Shown in pieces: positions 34,176 through 43,920 of a stretch of DNA of 64,000 nt. This DNA is from Vallitalea sp. GTDB taxonomy: Bacteria > Bacillota > Clostridia > Lachnospirales > Vallitaleaceae. The notes below the pieces were generated by a model that did not search any database, was not told the origin of the DNA, and saw only the letters and a program-made list of their open reading frames with translations. Numbering within the stretch: position 1 is the first letter of the stretch; every line of letters starts with the position of its first letter. The stretch covers positions 186,001 through 250,000 of the forward strand of contig JAOASG010000037.1 in assembly GCA_025210235.1 (NCBI GenBank), in the 5' to 3' direction. The position numbers and the translations under genes were made by a program.

Positions 34176-35309
34176 GTGTATAAAATATTAAATGTAGACG
34201 GAAGAGCAAAAAGAGCAGAGGTAAGTACTGTTCATGGTGTTATTCAAACACCTGTATTTATGAATGTTGGTACAGCTGGAGCAATTAAAGGTGCAGTTTC
34301 AAGTATGGATTTAAAAGAGATAAAGTGCCAAGTTGAATTATCTAATACTTATCATCTTCATGTTAGACCAGGTGATCAAGTAATAAAAAAATTAGGTGGA
34401 TTACATAAATTTATGGTGTGGGATCGACCTATACTTACTGATTCTGGAGGTTTTCAAGTATTTTCGTTAGCAGGACTTAGAAAGATAAAAGAAGAAGGTG
34501 TTTATTTTTCTTCTCATGTAGATGGAAGAAAAATATTTATGGGTCCAGAAGAGAGTATGCAGATTCAATCTAATATTGCATCAACTATTGCTATGGCGTT
34601 TGATGAATGTGCTCCATACCCTGCAACAAAAGAATATATTAGTAATTCGGTTGATAGAACAACTAGATGGTTAGAACGATGTAAAAAAGAGATGAAACGA
34701 TTAAATGGCCTTGAAGATACTATTAATAAGCATCAAATGCTTTTTGGAATTAATCAAGGTGGAACTTATGAAGATATAAGAAAAGAACATGCAAAAACAA
34801 TATCAGAGTTGGATTTAGATGGATATGCTGTAGGTGGTTTAGCAGTAGGGGAATCTCATGATGAAATGTATAGAATATTAGAAGAAGTTGTACCATATCT
34901 TCCACAAAATAAACCAACTTATTTAATGGGAGTGGGAACACCTATTAATATATTGGAATCAGTTGAAAGAGGTGTGGATTTCTTTGACTGTGTATATCCT
35001 GCTAGAAATGGAAGACATGGTCATGTATATACAAACTTTGGTAAGCTAAATCTATTTAATGCGAAATTCCAATTAGACGATAGGCCTATTGAAGAAGGAT
35101 GTCAATGTCCTGCATGTAAAAATTATAGTAGAGCTTATATAAGACATCTATTAAAAGCTAAAGAGATGTTAGGGATGCGTCTATGTGTTCTTCATAATTT
35201 GTATTTCTATAATACATTAATGGAAGAGATAAGGAATGCAATAGATAAAAATGAATATACTAAATATAAGAATAATAAAATTGAAATGATGTCAACTTCT
35301 TCAAAGTAA
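34176..35309 (+). CDS. tgt: Queuine tRNA-ribosyltransferase
   Basis: Tgt exchanges guanine-34 for preQ1 in tRNAs with GUN anticodons. The 377-aa protein has the nucleophile and base-binding motifs LTDSGGFQVFSLA, FDECAPYPA, GGLAVGES, MGVGTP and the zinc site CQCPACKNY with a later His. I prefer GTG at 34176 (MYKILNVDGRAKR) because GGTGA is then well spaced. ATG at 34164 adds four residues and overlaps that site. Next comes yajC, the usual order. Confidence 0.94.
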   Translation: MYKILNVDGRAKRAEVSTVHGVIQTPVFMNVGTAGAIKGAVSSMDLKEIKCQVELSNTYHLHVRPGDQVIKKLGGLHKFMVWDRPILTDSGGFQVFSLAGLRKIKEEGVYFSSHVDGRKIFMGPEESMQIQSNIASTIAMAFDECAPYPATKEYISNSVDRTTRWLERCKKEMKRLNGLEDTINKHQMLFGINQGGTYEDIRKEHAKTISELDLDGYAVGGLAVGESHDEMYRILEEVVPYLPQNKPTYLMGVGTPINILESVERGVDFFDCVYPARNGRHGHVYTNFGKLNLFNAKFQLDDRPIEEGCQCPACKNYSRAYIRHLLKAKEMLGMRLCVLHNLYFYNTLMEEIRNAIDKNEYTKYKNNKIEMMSTSSK

Positions 35310-35317
35310 CTATTAAC

Positions 35318-35365
35318 ACATTGTATTTAAGAATCAACTAAAGGAATTTTCATTAACTTAGTTGA
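35318..35365 (-). repeat. Reverse-oriented partial copy of the dispersed repeat
   Basis: ACATTGTATTTAAGAATCAA (35318) is the reverse complement of the AGTTGATTCTTAAATA arm at 23328. CAACTAA and TTAGTTG (35335-35365) make a small hairpin that may serve as tgt terminator. Confidence 0.5.
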
Positions 35366-35445
35366 CAGGAAGTTGTTTACAGTGTAAATTATTAAGTAAC
35401 TTACTATATTATAGATGAAATATGTATAAAATAAGGAGGATAATT

Positions 35446-35832
35446 ATGTTAAGTTTATTTGTATTAGAAGCTGGAGCGGCAGAAACGCAACAATCAACAC
35501 TTGGAGGTCTTGGAGCTATGTTATTACCTATGGTTCTTTTATTTGGATTAATGTATCTTATGATTATTAGACCTCAGAAAAAAAGACAAAAACAAGTTGA
35601 TGAAATGCAATCAAGTATTAGTATCGGGGATGCTATTGTAACTAATGGTGGGTTATATGGAAAAGTTGTTGATACTGTAAATAATATTGTTATTGTTGAA
35701 TTTGGTACTAATAAAAGTGTAAGAGTACCTATTGAGAGAACCGCTATTGCATCTGTTAAGGAACCAGACTTAACAATTAATAAAGAAGATTTAATAGAAG
35801 ATAAAAAAGAAGATAAAAAAGAAGATAAATAA
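35446..35832 (+). CDS. yajC: Preprotein translocase subunit YajC
   Basis: YajC is the small membrane partner of SecDF at the Sec translocon. The 128-aa protein has a single membrane segment (about 19-40, LGAMLLPMVLLFGLMYLMII), then RPQKKRQKQVDEMQSSISIG DAIVTNGGLYGKV-type sequence as in the family. The tail is an unusual triple KKED repeat ending EDKKEDKKEDK. ATG at 35446 follows AAGGAGGA. The secDF gene lies 3.4 kb further on, with the PHP and scf genes in between. Confidence 0.92.
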   Translation: MLSLFVLEAGAAETQQSTLGGLGAMLLPMVLLFGLMYLMIIRPQKKRQKQVDEMQSSISIGDAIVTNGGLYGKVVDTVNNIVIVEFGTNKSVRVPIERTAIASVKEPDLTINKEDLIEDKKEDKKEDK

Positions 35833-35852
35833 AAAAATAATATATATAAAAA

Positions 35853-35892
35853 ATATAAAAGGTACTTTTAAAAGTACCTTTTATATTTTTTA
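35853..35892. terminator. Bidirectional terminator after yajC
   Basis: AAAAGGTACTTTT and AAAAGTACCTTTT form a perfect palindrome followed by ATATTTTTT. It lies between convergent yajC and the PHP gene. Confidence 0.8.
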
Positions 35893-35894
35893 TA

Positions 35895-36740
35895 TTAATT
35901 ACATTTTGCTCTTATTTTTTCAAGTAGAGAATATGGAATTTTTAAATTGCCTTTACCAACACCTAGATCAATATGAGGTTTATTATCTCCATGAAAGTCT
36001 GAGCCACCTGAAATAAGAAGATTATATTTATCTGCAAAGTCTTTTATATATCGTTCTTCTGATTTAGTATAGAGTGAATAAATACCTTCAATTCCCAAAA
36101 GCCCAACTTTAGTTAATTCACAAATAAGAGAGTCTAGTTCTCTAAGATCCATATGATATAAAGTTGGATGAGCAAGGATAGGGACACCTCCACATGATAA
36201 AATTAATTCTATAACCCGTTGAGGGGTAACTTTTTCTGTAGGTACATAGCAAGGACAATTATCTCCAATGTATTTATCAAAGGCTTCTCTTATGGAGGAA
36301 GCATATCCTTTATCACATATAGCTTTTGCAATATGAGCTCTAGTATATATGTGTGAATTATAGGTAGAAGTAACATCTTCTATTGTTATGTCAATGCCAT
36401 AACACCTAAGCTTATCAATTATTCTAAGATTCTTAATGTTTCTATCAGTAATAATATTTTCAAGTTCATTATTTAATCCTTTATTATCTTCATCTATACA
36501 TAATCCTAAGATATGTATTTCTCTATTTTTATATCTAGTTGAAAACTCTATTCCGCTAATAATTTCTAAGTTTTTATCTTTAGCACATTCTCTGGCTATT
36601 TTAATTCCTGAAATGCAATCATGATCAGTAATAGCAATCGCTGCTAGTTTTTTTTGAACAGCATATTTAACTAGTTCACATGGAGTATATGTTCCGTCAG
36701 AAACTGTTGAGTGAACATGTAAGTCAATATATTTATCCAA
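35895..36740 (-). CDS. PHP-domain phosphoesterase (TrpH/RNase AM-like)
   Basis: The 281-aa protein has the PHP metal motifs DLHVHSTVSDG, ITDHDCISGI, HILGLC, the H in HIYTRAHIAKAI, and late GGSDFHGDN with ILAHP before it. Relatives hydrolyse 3',5'-nucleoside bisphosphates and short RNA 5' ends. The exact substrate is not visible. The start is TTG at 36740 with GAAGGGAG upstream. Confidence 0.85.
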   Translation of the reverse strand: MDKYIDLHVHSTVSDGTYTPCELVKYAVQKKLAAIAITDHDCISGIKIARECAKDKNLEIISGIEFSTRYKNREIHILGLCIDEDNKGLNNELENIITDRNIKNLRIIDKLRCYGIDITIEDVTSTYNSHIYTRAHIAKAICDKGYASSIREAFDKYIGDNCPCYVPTEKVTPQRVIELILSCGGVPILAHPTLYHMDLRELDSLICELTKVGLLGIEGIYSLYTKSEERYIKDFADKYNLLISGGSDFHGDNKPHIDLGVGKGNLKIPYSLLEKIRAKCN

Positions 36741-36864
36741 ATAGAATCACTCCCTTCTAAGTTATGCAAATACCTATTTTGTAATTAATTAATTCTAAAA
36801 AGCATGGCATATTTTAAATTATATCACAGTATAATATTATATGGAACAATAGAGGGGGAGAATT

Positions 36865-37260
36865 ATGGGGAAATCATCTAGAATATCAAAAAAAGCGGAT
36901 ATTAATACTCAAAAAATTGTTATAAATATTCTTAAATCAATTTTGATTGGTTATATAATAACCATTTTATGTGTACTGATACTTTCATTTATTGTATATA
37001 AGTATGATCTAGCTGATACTCAAATAAATATTGGCAGAATTGTAATAATTATATTGTCTACTATCATTATTGGATACTTAGTAGGAAAAAGCATTGGTAA
37101 AAATAAGTGGATGTTTGGAGCTATATCAGGAGTAATTTACTTTGTAATATTTGTTGTTGCATCTATTATAATTAATAAAAATAATGTAATCTCAGGTGAC
37201 GCTATTAGTTTGTTTTTTATGTGTTTAGGAGGAAGTACGCTTGGAGGAATGTTAGGATAA
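36865..37260 (+). CDS. TIGR04086-type small membrane protein
   Basis: The 131-aa protein has four hydrophobic segments (about 20-45, 57-75, 82-103, 112-130) and the C-terminal motif GGSTLGGMLG, as in the TIGR04086 family that commonly sits beside the SCIFF locus in Clostridia. Function unknown. ATG at 36865 follows AGGGGGAG. scfA begins about 100 bp later. Confidence 0.8.
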   Translation: MGKSSRISKKADINTQKIVINILKSILIGYIITILCVLILSFIVYKYDLADTQINIGRIVIIILSTIIIGYLVGKSIGKNKWMFGAISGVIYFVIFVVASIIINKNNVISGDAISLFFMCLGGSTLGGMLG

Positions 37261-37362
37261 AAAATTTTCAACTTTTAATTGTACCAATCTTATGATATAA
37301 TGTTTAAAGTTAAGTAGTTCCGTAATTACTTAAAGAACAGGTACATAAAGGAGGAAAGATAA

Positions 37363-37503
37363 ATGAAGCATGTTAAAACATTAAATTCAGCTACTCTTAA
37401 AAAGAGTTTAAAAAATGGTGGTTGTGGAGAATGTCAAACTTCATGCCAATCAGCATGTAAAACATCATGTACAGTTGGGAATCAAACTTGTGAAAATAAA
37501 TAA
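37363..37503 (+). CDS. scfA: SCIFF ranthipeptide precursor
   Basis: The 46-aa peptide has the SCIFF layout: a leader beginning MKHVKTLNSATLKKSLKNGG and a core with six cysteines (21, 24, 28, 32, 36, 43) in about 25 residues. In this family a radical SAM enzyme makes Cys-to-residue thioether links. AAAGGAGG lies before the ATG. The maturase gene follows 154 bp later, after a hairpin. Too short for ordinary gene callers, but the identity is firm. Confidence 0.95.
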   Translation: MKHVKTLNSATLKKSLKNGGCGECQTSCQSACKTSCTVGNQTCENK

Positions 37504-37512
37504 TTTATTTTA

Positions 37513-37536
37513 AAGCAGTGGTGAAAGCCGCTGCTT
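37513..37536 (+). promoter_or_regulatory. Hairpin between SCIFF precursor and maturase
   Basis: AAGCAGTGG and CCGCTGCTT form a 9-bp stem ten bases after the scfA stop, without a T-run. It probably stabilises the precursor mRNA or partly attenuates the maturase, setting a high peptide-to-enzyme ratio. Inference. Confidence 0.5.
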
Positions 37537-37657
37537 ATATTAGGTTATAAATTTATGACTGTATAAGTAATAGTAATGTACTAGGATATGTAAAGAATTA
37601 TTATTATAAGTTTTATAATTACCTAAAGAATGGGCTTATAAGAAAGGAAGTATTACT

Positions 37658-39013
37658 GTGGTACATCAATATAAAATGAACGATTTAAACATTGTTATAG
37701 ATGTTTACAGCGGCGCAATTCATGTGGTTGATGATATTGTTTACGATATTATTGAGATATATAATGAATTAACAAAAGAAGAATTAATAGAAAAACTATC
37801 AGATAAATATAACAATAATGAAATTAATGAAGGAATAAGTGAAGTTGAAGAACTAAGTTCTAATGGCTTATTATTTACTGATGATACATACAAAGATGCA
37901 ATAATTAGCTTTAAAAACAGACAACCTGTAGTAAAAGCGCTATGTTTACATATAGCGCATGATTGTAATTTGTGCTGTAAATATTGTTTTGCAGGTGAAG
38001 GAGAATATCATGGAGATCGCTCACTTATGAGTAGCGATATTGGTAAAAAGTCTATTGATTTCTTAATAGAAAATTCAGGAAACAGAAGGAATCTTGAAGT
38101 GGATTTTTTTGGTGGAGAACCATTAATGAATTTTGATGTAGTAAAAGAAATTGTTAAGTATGCAAAATCTAAAGAGGAAAAATATAATAAAAACTTTAGA
38201 TTTACTATTACTACTAATGGCATATTGCTTGATAATGAAATAATGGAATTTATCAATGATAACATGTATAACGTAGTACTGAGTATTGATGGAAGAAAAG
38301 AAGTTAATGATAATATGAGATGCACAAGTAATGGAAAAGGAAGTTATGACATTATTCTTCCTAAGTTTAAAAAAATGGCAGAAAGCAGAAATCAAGAAAA
38401 TTATTATGTAAGAGGAACGTTTACACATAATAATCTTGATTTTTCGAAGGATGTATTACATCTAGCTGATTGTGGATTCAAACAAGTATCAATTGAACCA
38501 GTTGTAGCTCCATCTAATATGTCATATGCTCTTCAAGAAGAAGATATTCCAGTATTATGTGAACAATATGATATACTTGCAAATGAAATGATAAGTAGAA
38601 AAAAACAAAATAAAGATTTTAATTTTTTCCACTTTATGATTGATTTATCCCAAGGCCCATGTGTTATAAAAAGACTTTCAGGATGTGGTTCTGGAACAGA
38701 ATATTTAGCTGTTACTCCATGGGGAGATTTATATCCATGTCATCAATTTGTAGGAATAGATGAATTTAAATTAGGAACAGTTGATGAAGGTATTACTAAT
38801 ATTGAAAGACGCAATGAATTTAAGAGTTGTTGTGTATACTCTAAAGATAAATGTAAAGATTGTTGGGCTAAGTTTTATTGTAGTGGAGGATGTACGGCAA
38901 ATGCTTATCAATTCCATGGAAATATTTATGATACATATGAAATTGGTTGCGAACTTGAGAAAAAGAGAGTTGAATGTGCTATTTATATGAAAGCTGTAGA
39001 AATGTGTGAATAA
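37658..39013 (+). CDS. scfB: SCIFF radical SAM maturase
   Basis: The 451-aa enzyme has an N-terminal peptide-recognition region (about 1-90, RRE-like), the radical SAM cluster motif CNLCCKYC (Cys103, 107, 110) with FFGGEPL, and a SPASM domain with CGSGTEYLAVTPWGDLYPC and CCVYSKDKCKDCWAKFYCSG. It installs thioether bonds in ScfA. The start is GTG at 37658 with AAAGGAAG upstream. The scfA-scfB-secDF order is common in Clostridia. Confidence 0.95.
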   Translation: MVHQYKMNDLNIVIDVYSGAIHVVDDIVYDIIEIYNELTKEELIEKLSDKYNNNEINEGISEVEELSSNGLLFTDDTYKDAIISFKNRQPVVKALCLHIAHDCNLCCKYCFAGEGEYHGDRSLMSSDIGKKSIDFLIENSGNRRNLEVDFFGGEPLMNFDVVKEIVKYAKSKEEKYNKNFRFTITTNGILLDNEIMEFINDNMYNVVLSIDGRKEVNDNMRCTSNGKGSYDIILPKFKKMAESRNQENYYVRGTFTHNNLDFSKDVLHLADCGFKQVSIEPVVAPSNMSYALQEEDIPVLCEQYDILANEMISRKKQNKDFNFFHFMIDLSQGPCVIKRLSGCGSGTEYLAVTPWGDLYPCHQFVGIDEFKLGTVDEGITNIERRNEFKSCCVYSKDKCKDCWAKFYCSGGCTANAYQFHGNIYDTYEIGCELEKKRVECAIYMKAVEMCE

Positions 39014-39018
39014 TTATC

Positions 39019-39047
39019 TTGACTAATATCATGATAATATTTATAAT
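39019..39047 (+). promoter_or_regulatory. Probable sigma-A promoter of secDF
   Basis: TTGACT (39019-39024) and TATAAT (39042-39047) with a 17-bp spacer, 190 bp before secDF. Confidence 0.6.
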
Positions 39048-39236
39048 TTAACGTAGTATGTACAAAACTTTTCGTTTAATAATCGATTATGTACAAAAAG
39101 CAGATGACTAAGATTATATACAATATATATATATTCATATTTATTACTTTTTGTAGGTTAATCATAAATAATCTTTATGTGAGAAGTTTTGTTTTGACAA
39201 AAAATATGATAATGTACAAAGGAGGATATTGTTGCA

Positions 39237-41393
39237 ATGAAGGGGAAAAAAGTCATTACGCTTCTTCTTTTAATAGTATTAATTGCAGGTACTGTATTTG
39301 TAGCAATTAATGGAGTAGGAGAAAAAGAAACTGGTGGAGCAAATAATGTTAAATTAGGTCTTGATTTAGCAGGTGGTGTTAGTATTACATATACAACTGT
39401 TAAAGATAATCCATCGGATAAAGAATTAAAAGATACAGTTTTTAAATTAAGAAAAAGAATTGATAGCTTAGGATATACAGAAGGTGAAGTATATAGAGAA
39501 GGTTCAGATCGTATTAACGTAGATATACCTAATGCTAAAGATGCAGAAAAAGTGTTAGAAGAACTTGGAAAACCAGGTAAATTAGAGTTTGTTGGACCAG
39601 ATAATGTAGTTATACTTACAGGAGAAGATGTAAAAGACGCTACTGCTCAAATAGTAGATGGTGAAGCTGACCCTTATATTATAGCTCTTGAGTTAAACGA
39701 AAGTGGAAAAGATAAATTTGCAGAAGCAACTAAAAAGTTTCTAGGTCAAATAATTGCAATAGTTTATAATGGCGAATCTATAATGACTCCAAGAGTATCA
39801 AAAGTTATTCCTGATGGAAATGCTTCTATTACTAATATGGGAAATATGGAAAGAGCAGAAAATATGGCTGCCAATATTCGTATTGGTGCATTGCCACTTG
39901 AACTTGAAGAGTTAAGATCAAATGTAGTTGGAGCAAAGCTTGGATCAGAAGCAGTTGATACAAGTGTTAAAGCAGGTATAATTGGTCTTGTAATTATTTT
40001 GCTTTTCATGTTATTTTTCTACAGAATGCCAGGTCTTGCTGCTGATATAGCATTAGTATTTTATGCAGGACTTACGGTTGTTTTACTAAGTGTATTTAAA
40101 ATTACATTAACATTACCTGGTATTGCAGGTATTATCCTATCAATAGGTATGGCAGTTGATGCTAATATAATTATTTTCTCAAGGATTAAGGAAGAGTTAG
40201 CACTTGAGAAGACTCTAAGATCTTCATTAAAAGCTGGATTTAAAAAAGCTACTTCAGCTATATTAGATGGTAATATTACAACTTTAATTGCAGCAATAGT
40301 TCTTTATTTAAAAGGAACTGGTCCAATTAAAGGATTTGCTCAAACTCTTGCTTTAGGTATTATCGTTTCTATGTTTACAGCTTTAGTTATTACAAGAGTT
40401 ATTTTATGGGCTTTTGCTGGATTAGGAATTAAAAATAAAAAACTATATGGTATTGCTCAAAAAACAAGAACAATTAATGTTGTTAGCAGAAGAAAATTAT
40501 GGTTTGGTATTTCTTTAGTAATTATAGTTATTGGATTAATATCAATGCCAATACACAATGCTTCAAAAGGAACAATGCTTAATTATGATATTGAGTTTAG
40601 TGGAGGTTCTACTACTCTTGTTAATATTGGAAAAACAATGACTAAAAGTGAAATAGATAGCGAGTTAACACCTATTGTTGTTGAAGCTACAAAAGATAGT
40701 AGCCCTCAATTCCAAGCAGTTTCAAATAAAACGCAAGTTATTATTAAAACAAAAAAACTTGGAAATGTAGAGAGAAGTAATTTAAAAGATAAATTAATTG
40801 AAACATATGGTATTACAGCAGAGGACATTGAAAGTACAAGTATTAGTGCAACTATTAGTGATGATATGAGAAGAAATGCACTTATGTCGATTTTAATAGC
40901 AACTATATGTATACTTTTATATGTTACATTAAGATTTAAAGATTATAGATTTGGAGTAAGTGCGGTAGTTGCTTTAGTTCATGATGTACTTATCGTTTTA
41001 GCTGTTTATTCATTGTTTAGAATACCAATTAATAACTCATTTATAGCAGCAATGTTAACGATTGTTGGTTATTCAATCAATGATACTATTGTATTATTTG
41101 ACCGTGTTCGTGAGAACCAAAAATATATGAAACGTGGAGATTTCAAAGGTGTTGTTGATACTTCAATAAGCCAAACAATTTCACGTTCAATTAATACATC
41201 ACTTACAACATTCATAATGATAGCTGTACTTTATGTAATTGGAGTTGAATCTATTAAAGAATTTGCATTACCATTAATGGTTGGTATCATAAGTGGAACA
41301 TATTCATCTATCTTTGTTGCTAGTCCATTGTGGTATATCTTTAAAAGAAAAGAAGAATCAAAAATCCAAAAAGCACATCAACCACAAAGATAA
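39237..41393 (+). CDS. secDF: SecDF fused protein-export membrane protein
   Basis: SecDF uses the proton gradient to help pull proteins through the Sec channel. The 718-aa protein is a natural SecD-SecF fusion. SecD half (about 1-400) has GLDLAGGVSITY near the start, the periplasmic domain and GIAGIILSIGMAVDANIIIF. SecF half (about 410-718) has IEFSGGSTTLV and GYSINDTIVLFDRVREN. About 12 membrane helices. ATG at 39237 follows AAAGGAGG. Fusion is normal in Bacillus and many Clostridia. Confidence 0.95.
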   Translation: MKGKKVITLLLLIVLIAGTVFVAINGVGEKETGGANNVKLGLDLAGGVSITYTTVKDNPSDKELKDTVFKLRKRIDSLGYTEGEVYREGSDRINVDIPNAKDAEKVLEELGKPGKLEFVGPDNVVILTGEDVKDATAQIVDGEADPYIIALELNESGKDKFAEATKKFLGQIIAIVYNGESIMTPRVSKVIPDGNASITNMGNMERAENMAANIRIGALPLELEELRSNVVGAKLGSEAVDTSVKAGIIGLVIILLFMLFFYRMPGLAADIALVFYAGLTVVLLSVFKITLTLPGIAGIILSIGMAVDANIIIFSRIKEELALEKTLRSSLKAGFKKATSAILDGNITTLIAAIVLYLKGTGPIKGFAQTLALGIIVSMFTALVITRVILWAFAGLGIKNKKLYGIAQKTRTINVVSRRKLWFGISLVIIVIGLISMPIHNASKGTMLNYDIEFSGGSTTLVNIGKTMTKSEIDSELTPIVVEATKDSSPQFQAVSNKTQVIIKTKKLGNVERSNLKDKLIETYGITAEDIESTSISATISDDMRRNALMSILIATICILLYVTLRFKDYRFGVSAVVALVHDVLIVLAVYSLFRIPINNSFIAAMLTIVGYSINDTIVLFDRVRENQKYMKRGDFKGVVDTSISQTISRSINTSLTTFIMIAVLYVIGVESIKEFALPLMVGIISGTYSSIFVASPLWYIFKRKEESKIQKAHQPQR

Positions 41394-41409
41394 TAACATA
41401 TTAAACGTT

Positions 41410-41466
41410 AATCCCTCTAGTATAGTGCAGGACTTTTTCTGTATTCTTATTACTAGGGGGATTTTT
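41410..41466 (+). terminator. Terminator between secDF and recJ
   Basis: AATCCCTCTAGTA pairs with TACTAGGGGGATT (one G-T pair) and runs into TTTTTT. The recJ ribosome site follows at once. Confidence 0.75.
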
Positions 41467-41479
41467 TGGAGGTATTGAT

Positions 41480-43567
41480 ATGAAATCAAAATATATATGG
41501 AATATAAAGAATAATAATGATAAATTAGTGAATGACTTAGCTAAAGAATATAAATTTTCAACTATAGTAGCTACTATTTTAGCGAATAGAAATATAGTGA
41601 TGAAAGAAGATATTATAAGATTTTTACATGTAGATAGAGATAAATTTTATGATCCTTTTTTAATGAAAGATATGGAAAAAGGAGTAAATAGAATAATTCA
41701 AGCTATAGATAGCAAAGAAAAAGTAACTATATATGGAGATTATGATGTTGATGGTATTACTAGTACATCTATCTTGTATATGTATTTAAAAGAAAATGGT
41801 GTAGACGTTGATTATTATATTCCTAATAGGTTAGAAGAAGGATATGGAGTAAATGAAAAGGCTCTTGAAAAAATTTCATTAAATGAAACACGTTTAGTTA
41901 TTACAGTTGATACAGGAATAACTGCCGTATCACAAGTAGAGTTTGCTAATACTCTTGGACTGGACATAATTATTACAGATCACCATGAATGTCAAGAAAA
42001 CATACCTAATGCAATAGCAGTTATTGATCCTAAAAGGCCTGATTGTAGGTATCCATTTGATATGTTGGCAGGTGTAGGGGTTGCCTTTAAGCTTATTCAC
42101 GCATTATCTCTTAAGCTTAATAATACTGAAATCATTTGGAAGCATTTAGATATTGTTGCTGTTGGTACGGTAGCTGACATTGTTCCATTAGTTGATGAAA
42201 ATAGAATTATTACAAAATTAGCGTTTGAAACAATGAAAGATACTTGGAATGTTGGATTGAAAGCGCTTATTAAGGTTTCTGGAAGTAATAAGAATGATAA
42301 AATTACAGCAGGGATAATTGGTTTTAGAATTGCACCAAGACTCAATGCTGCAGGTAGACTTGGGGATGCTAAAAGAGGAATTAAGTTATTTATAACGAAT
42401 GACATTGAAGAAGCAACAAAAATAGCTGAGAGCCTAAATGAAGAGAATATTAAGCGTCAAGAATTAGAACAGAAAATTGTTGATGAGGCAATTAATATTA
42501 TTGAAGAGACTATTGATTTAGATAAAACAAAGGTAATTGTAGTTGCATCAACTAATTGGCACCACGGAGTAATTGGCATTGTAGCTTCAAGAATTACTGA
42601 AAAATATTACAGACCAAGTATTCTACTTAGTATAGAGGATGGTATAGCTACAGGTTCTGCTAGGAGTGTTGCTGGGTTTAGTATATTTGAAGCTTTGAAT
42701 TCTACAAAAGACATACTTATAAAGTTTGGTGGGCATGAAATGGCTGCTGGTATGTCACTTAATGAAGATTTAATTGAAGACCTTAGAAGACGTGTTAACA
42801 ATTACGCATCAAGTCATATGGAAGATGATACGCTTATTCCTAAGATGAATGCAGATATGGAAATAAAAATAGAAGATATTGATGTTTCTCTTATTGAAGA
42901 TATTGTAAACCTAGAACCATTTGGTGTTGGAAATCCTGAGCCAAAATTTATTTGTAAAGGTAAAGTAAATGATGTAAGAAAAATAGGAAAAGATAATAGT
43001 CATTTAAAAATGAGACTTGATTATAATAAGTATTTTTTAGATGGAATAGGTTTTGGAATGGCAGATTATTATGATTATATTAACGTATCAGGTGATGTTT
43101 CTTTGCTTGGAACATTAAGCATTAATGAATGGAACGGTACAAAAAAACCACAAATTATGTTAAAAGATATTGATGTAAATAATGAATTTATAAGAGAAAT
43201 TAATAATTATTATGAAAAATATTTAGTTCTTATTGAAAACGATTTTAATAATGAATCTCTAATGTTTTTAAATAATGAAGGAATTACTCCAATTAGAAAA
43301 GATTATGAAAAAATATATAGAACTCTACTAAGCTTGGAAAAACAAAAAATACAACATATAGTAATCCCTAAGCTATTACATATAATGAATTATGATTCTA
43401 AAAGAATAATTACTATATTGATTTGTTTAAAAGTATTTAATGAACTTGAACTATTAGAGTTTAATATTTCTGAGATGAAATTAATATTTAAACTATACAA
43501 AGGTAAAAAAGTTTTATTAGAGGAATCTAATATTTACATAAAATTAAGACAATCAATGGGTATTTAA
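41480..43567 (+). CDS. recJ: Single-strand-specific exonuclease RecJ
   Basis: RecJ degrades single-stranded DNA 5' to 3' in recombination and repair. The 695-aa protein has the DHH motifs: YGDYDVDGITST (about 80-91), TVDTGI, ITDHHECQENIPNA, VAVGTVADIVPL, then the DHHA1 domain with APRLNAAGRLGDA and GGHEMAAGMSL, and an OB-fold at the C-terminus. ATG at 41480 follows TTGGAGG. A Firmicute-specific tail extends past about residue 560. Confidence 0.95.
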   Translation: MKSKYIWNIKNNNDKLVNDLAKEYKFSTIVATILANRNIVMKEDIIRFLHVDRDKFYDPFLMKDMEKGVNRIIQAIDSKEKVTIYGDYDVDGITSTSILYMYLKENGVDVDYYIPNRLEEGYGVNEKALEKISLNETRLVITVDTGITAVSQVEFANTLGLDIIITDHHECQENIPNAIAVIDPKRPDCRYPFDMLAGVGVAFKLIHALSLKLNNTEIIWKHLDIVAVGTVADIVPLVDENRIITKLAFETMKDTWNVGLKALIKVSGSNKNDKITAGIIGFRIAPRLNAAGRLGDAKRGIKLFITNDIEEATKIAESLNEENIKRQELEQKIVDEAINIIEETIDLDKTKVIVVASTNWHHGVIGIVASRITEKYYRPSILLSIEDGIATGSARSVAGFSIFEALNSTKDILIKFGGHEMAAGMSLNEDLIEDLRRRVNNYASSHMEDDTLIPKMNADMEIKIEDIDVSLIEDIVNLEPFGVGNPEPKFICKGKVNDVRKIGKDNSHLKMRLDYNKYFLDGIGFGMADYYDYINVSGDVSLLGTLSINEWNGTKKPQIMLKDIDVNNEFIREINNYYEKYLVLIENDFNNESLMFLNNEGITPIRKDYEKIYRTLLSLEKQKIQHIVIPKLLHIMNYDSKRIITILICLKVFNELELLEFNISEMKLIFKLYKGKKVLLEESNIYIKLRQSMGI

Positions 43568-43650
43568 GACAAGGCTAGCGTTATTTTATAATATAAAAGA
43601 ACTAAAATACGAAAAACAAGTAATCGGGAATAAATATTATATATTATAAA

Positions 43651-43679
43651 TTGAAAATAGAGAATAACTTTGTTATAAT
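43651..43679 (+). promoter_or_regulatory. Sigma-A promoter of the c-di-GMP riboswitch unit
   Basis: TTGAAA (43651-43656) and TATAAT (43674-43679) with the ideal 17-bp spacer. Transcription would begin about 22 bases before the aptamer. Confidence 0.65.
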
Positions 43680-43707
43680 AATTATAATATTAAATATTGT
43701 GTATTAT

Positions 43708-43790
43708 GTAAAATGGCAAACCTATTGAAAGATAGGGACGCAAAGCTATGGGTCTAAGGGACAAATTCCTATGACTGCCAGGTTTCCGTA
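43708..43790 (+). ncRNA. Cyclic-di-GMP-I (GEMM) riboswitch
   Basis: The conserved core GGCAAACC (43715) is followed by the P1b hairpin CCTAT-TGAAAG-ATAGG with a GNRA-type tetraloop. Then GGGACGCAAAGC and the second hairpin (GGGTCTAAGG to CTGCC) close with AGGTTTCC. These are the hallmark segments of the GEMM-I aptamer. A terminator-like hairpin at 43805-43834 forms the likely expression platform. Controls the gene at 43921. Confidence 0.9.
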
Positions 43791-43804
43791 TAATAATTCT
43801 ATGG

Positions 43805-43834
43805 CAGTGACTATTGATTAGTAGCTGTTTTTTA
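43805..43834 (+). terminator. Expression-platform terminator of the c-di-GMP riboswitch
   Basis: CAGTGACTA pairs with TAGTAGCTG (eight of nine pairs) and is followed by TTTTTTATTT. The ATGGCAGT segment could also pair with aptamer sequence ACTGCCA at 43774, giving an alternative fold. Confidence 0.65.
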
Positions 43835-43920
43835 TTTCGATCATAAAACGTTATACGAATTTTACTTATTTTTATGGAATTATTTTATTTGCAAAAAATA
43901 AATAGTTAGAGGGGGAAAAA

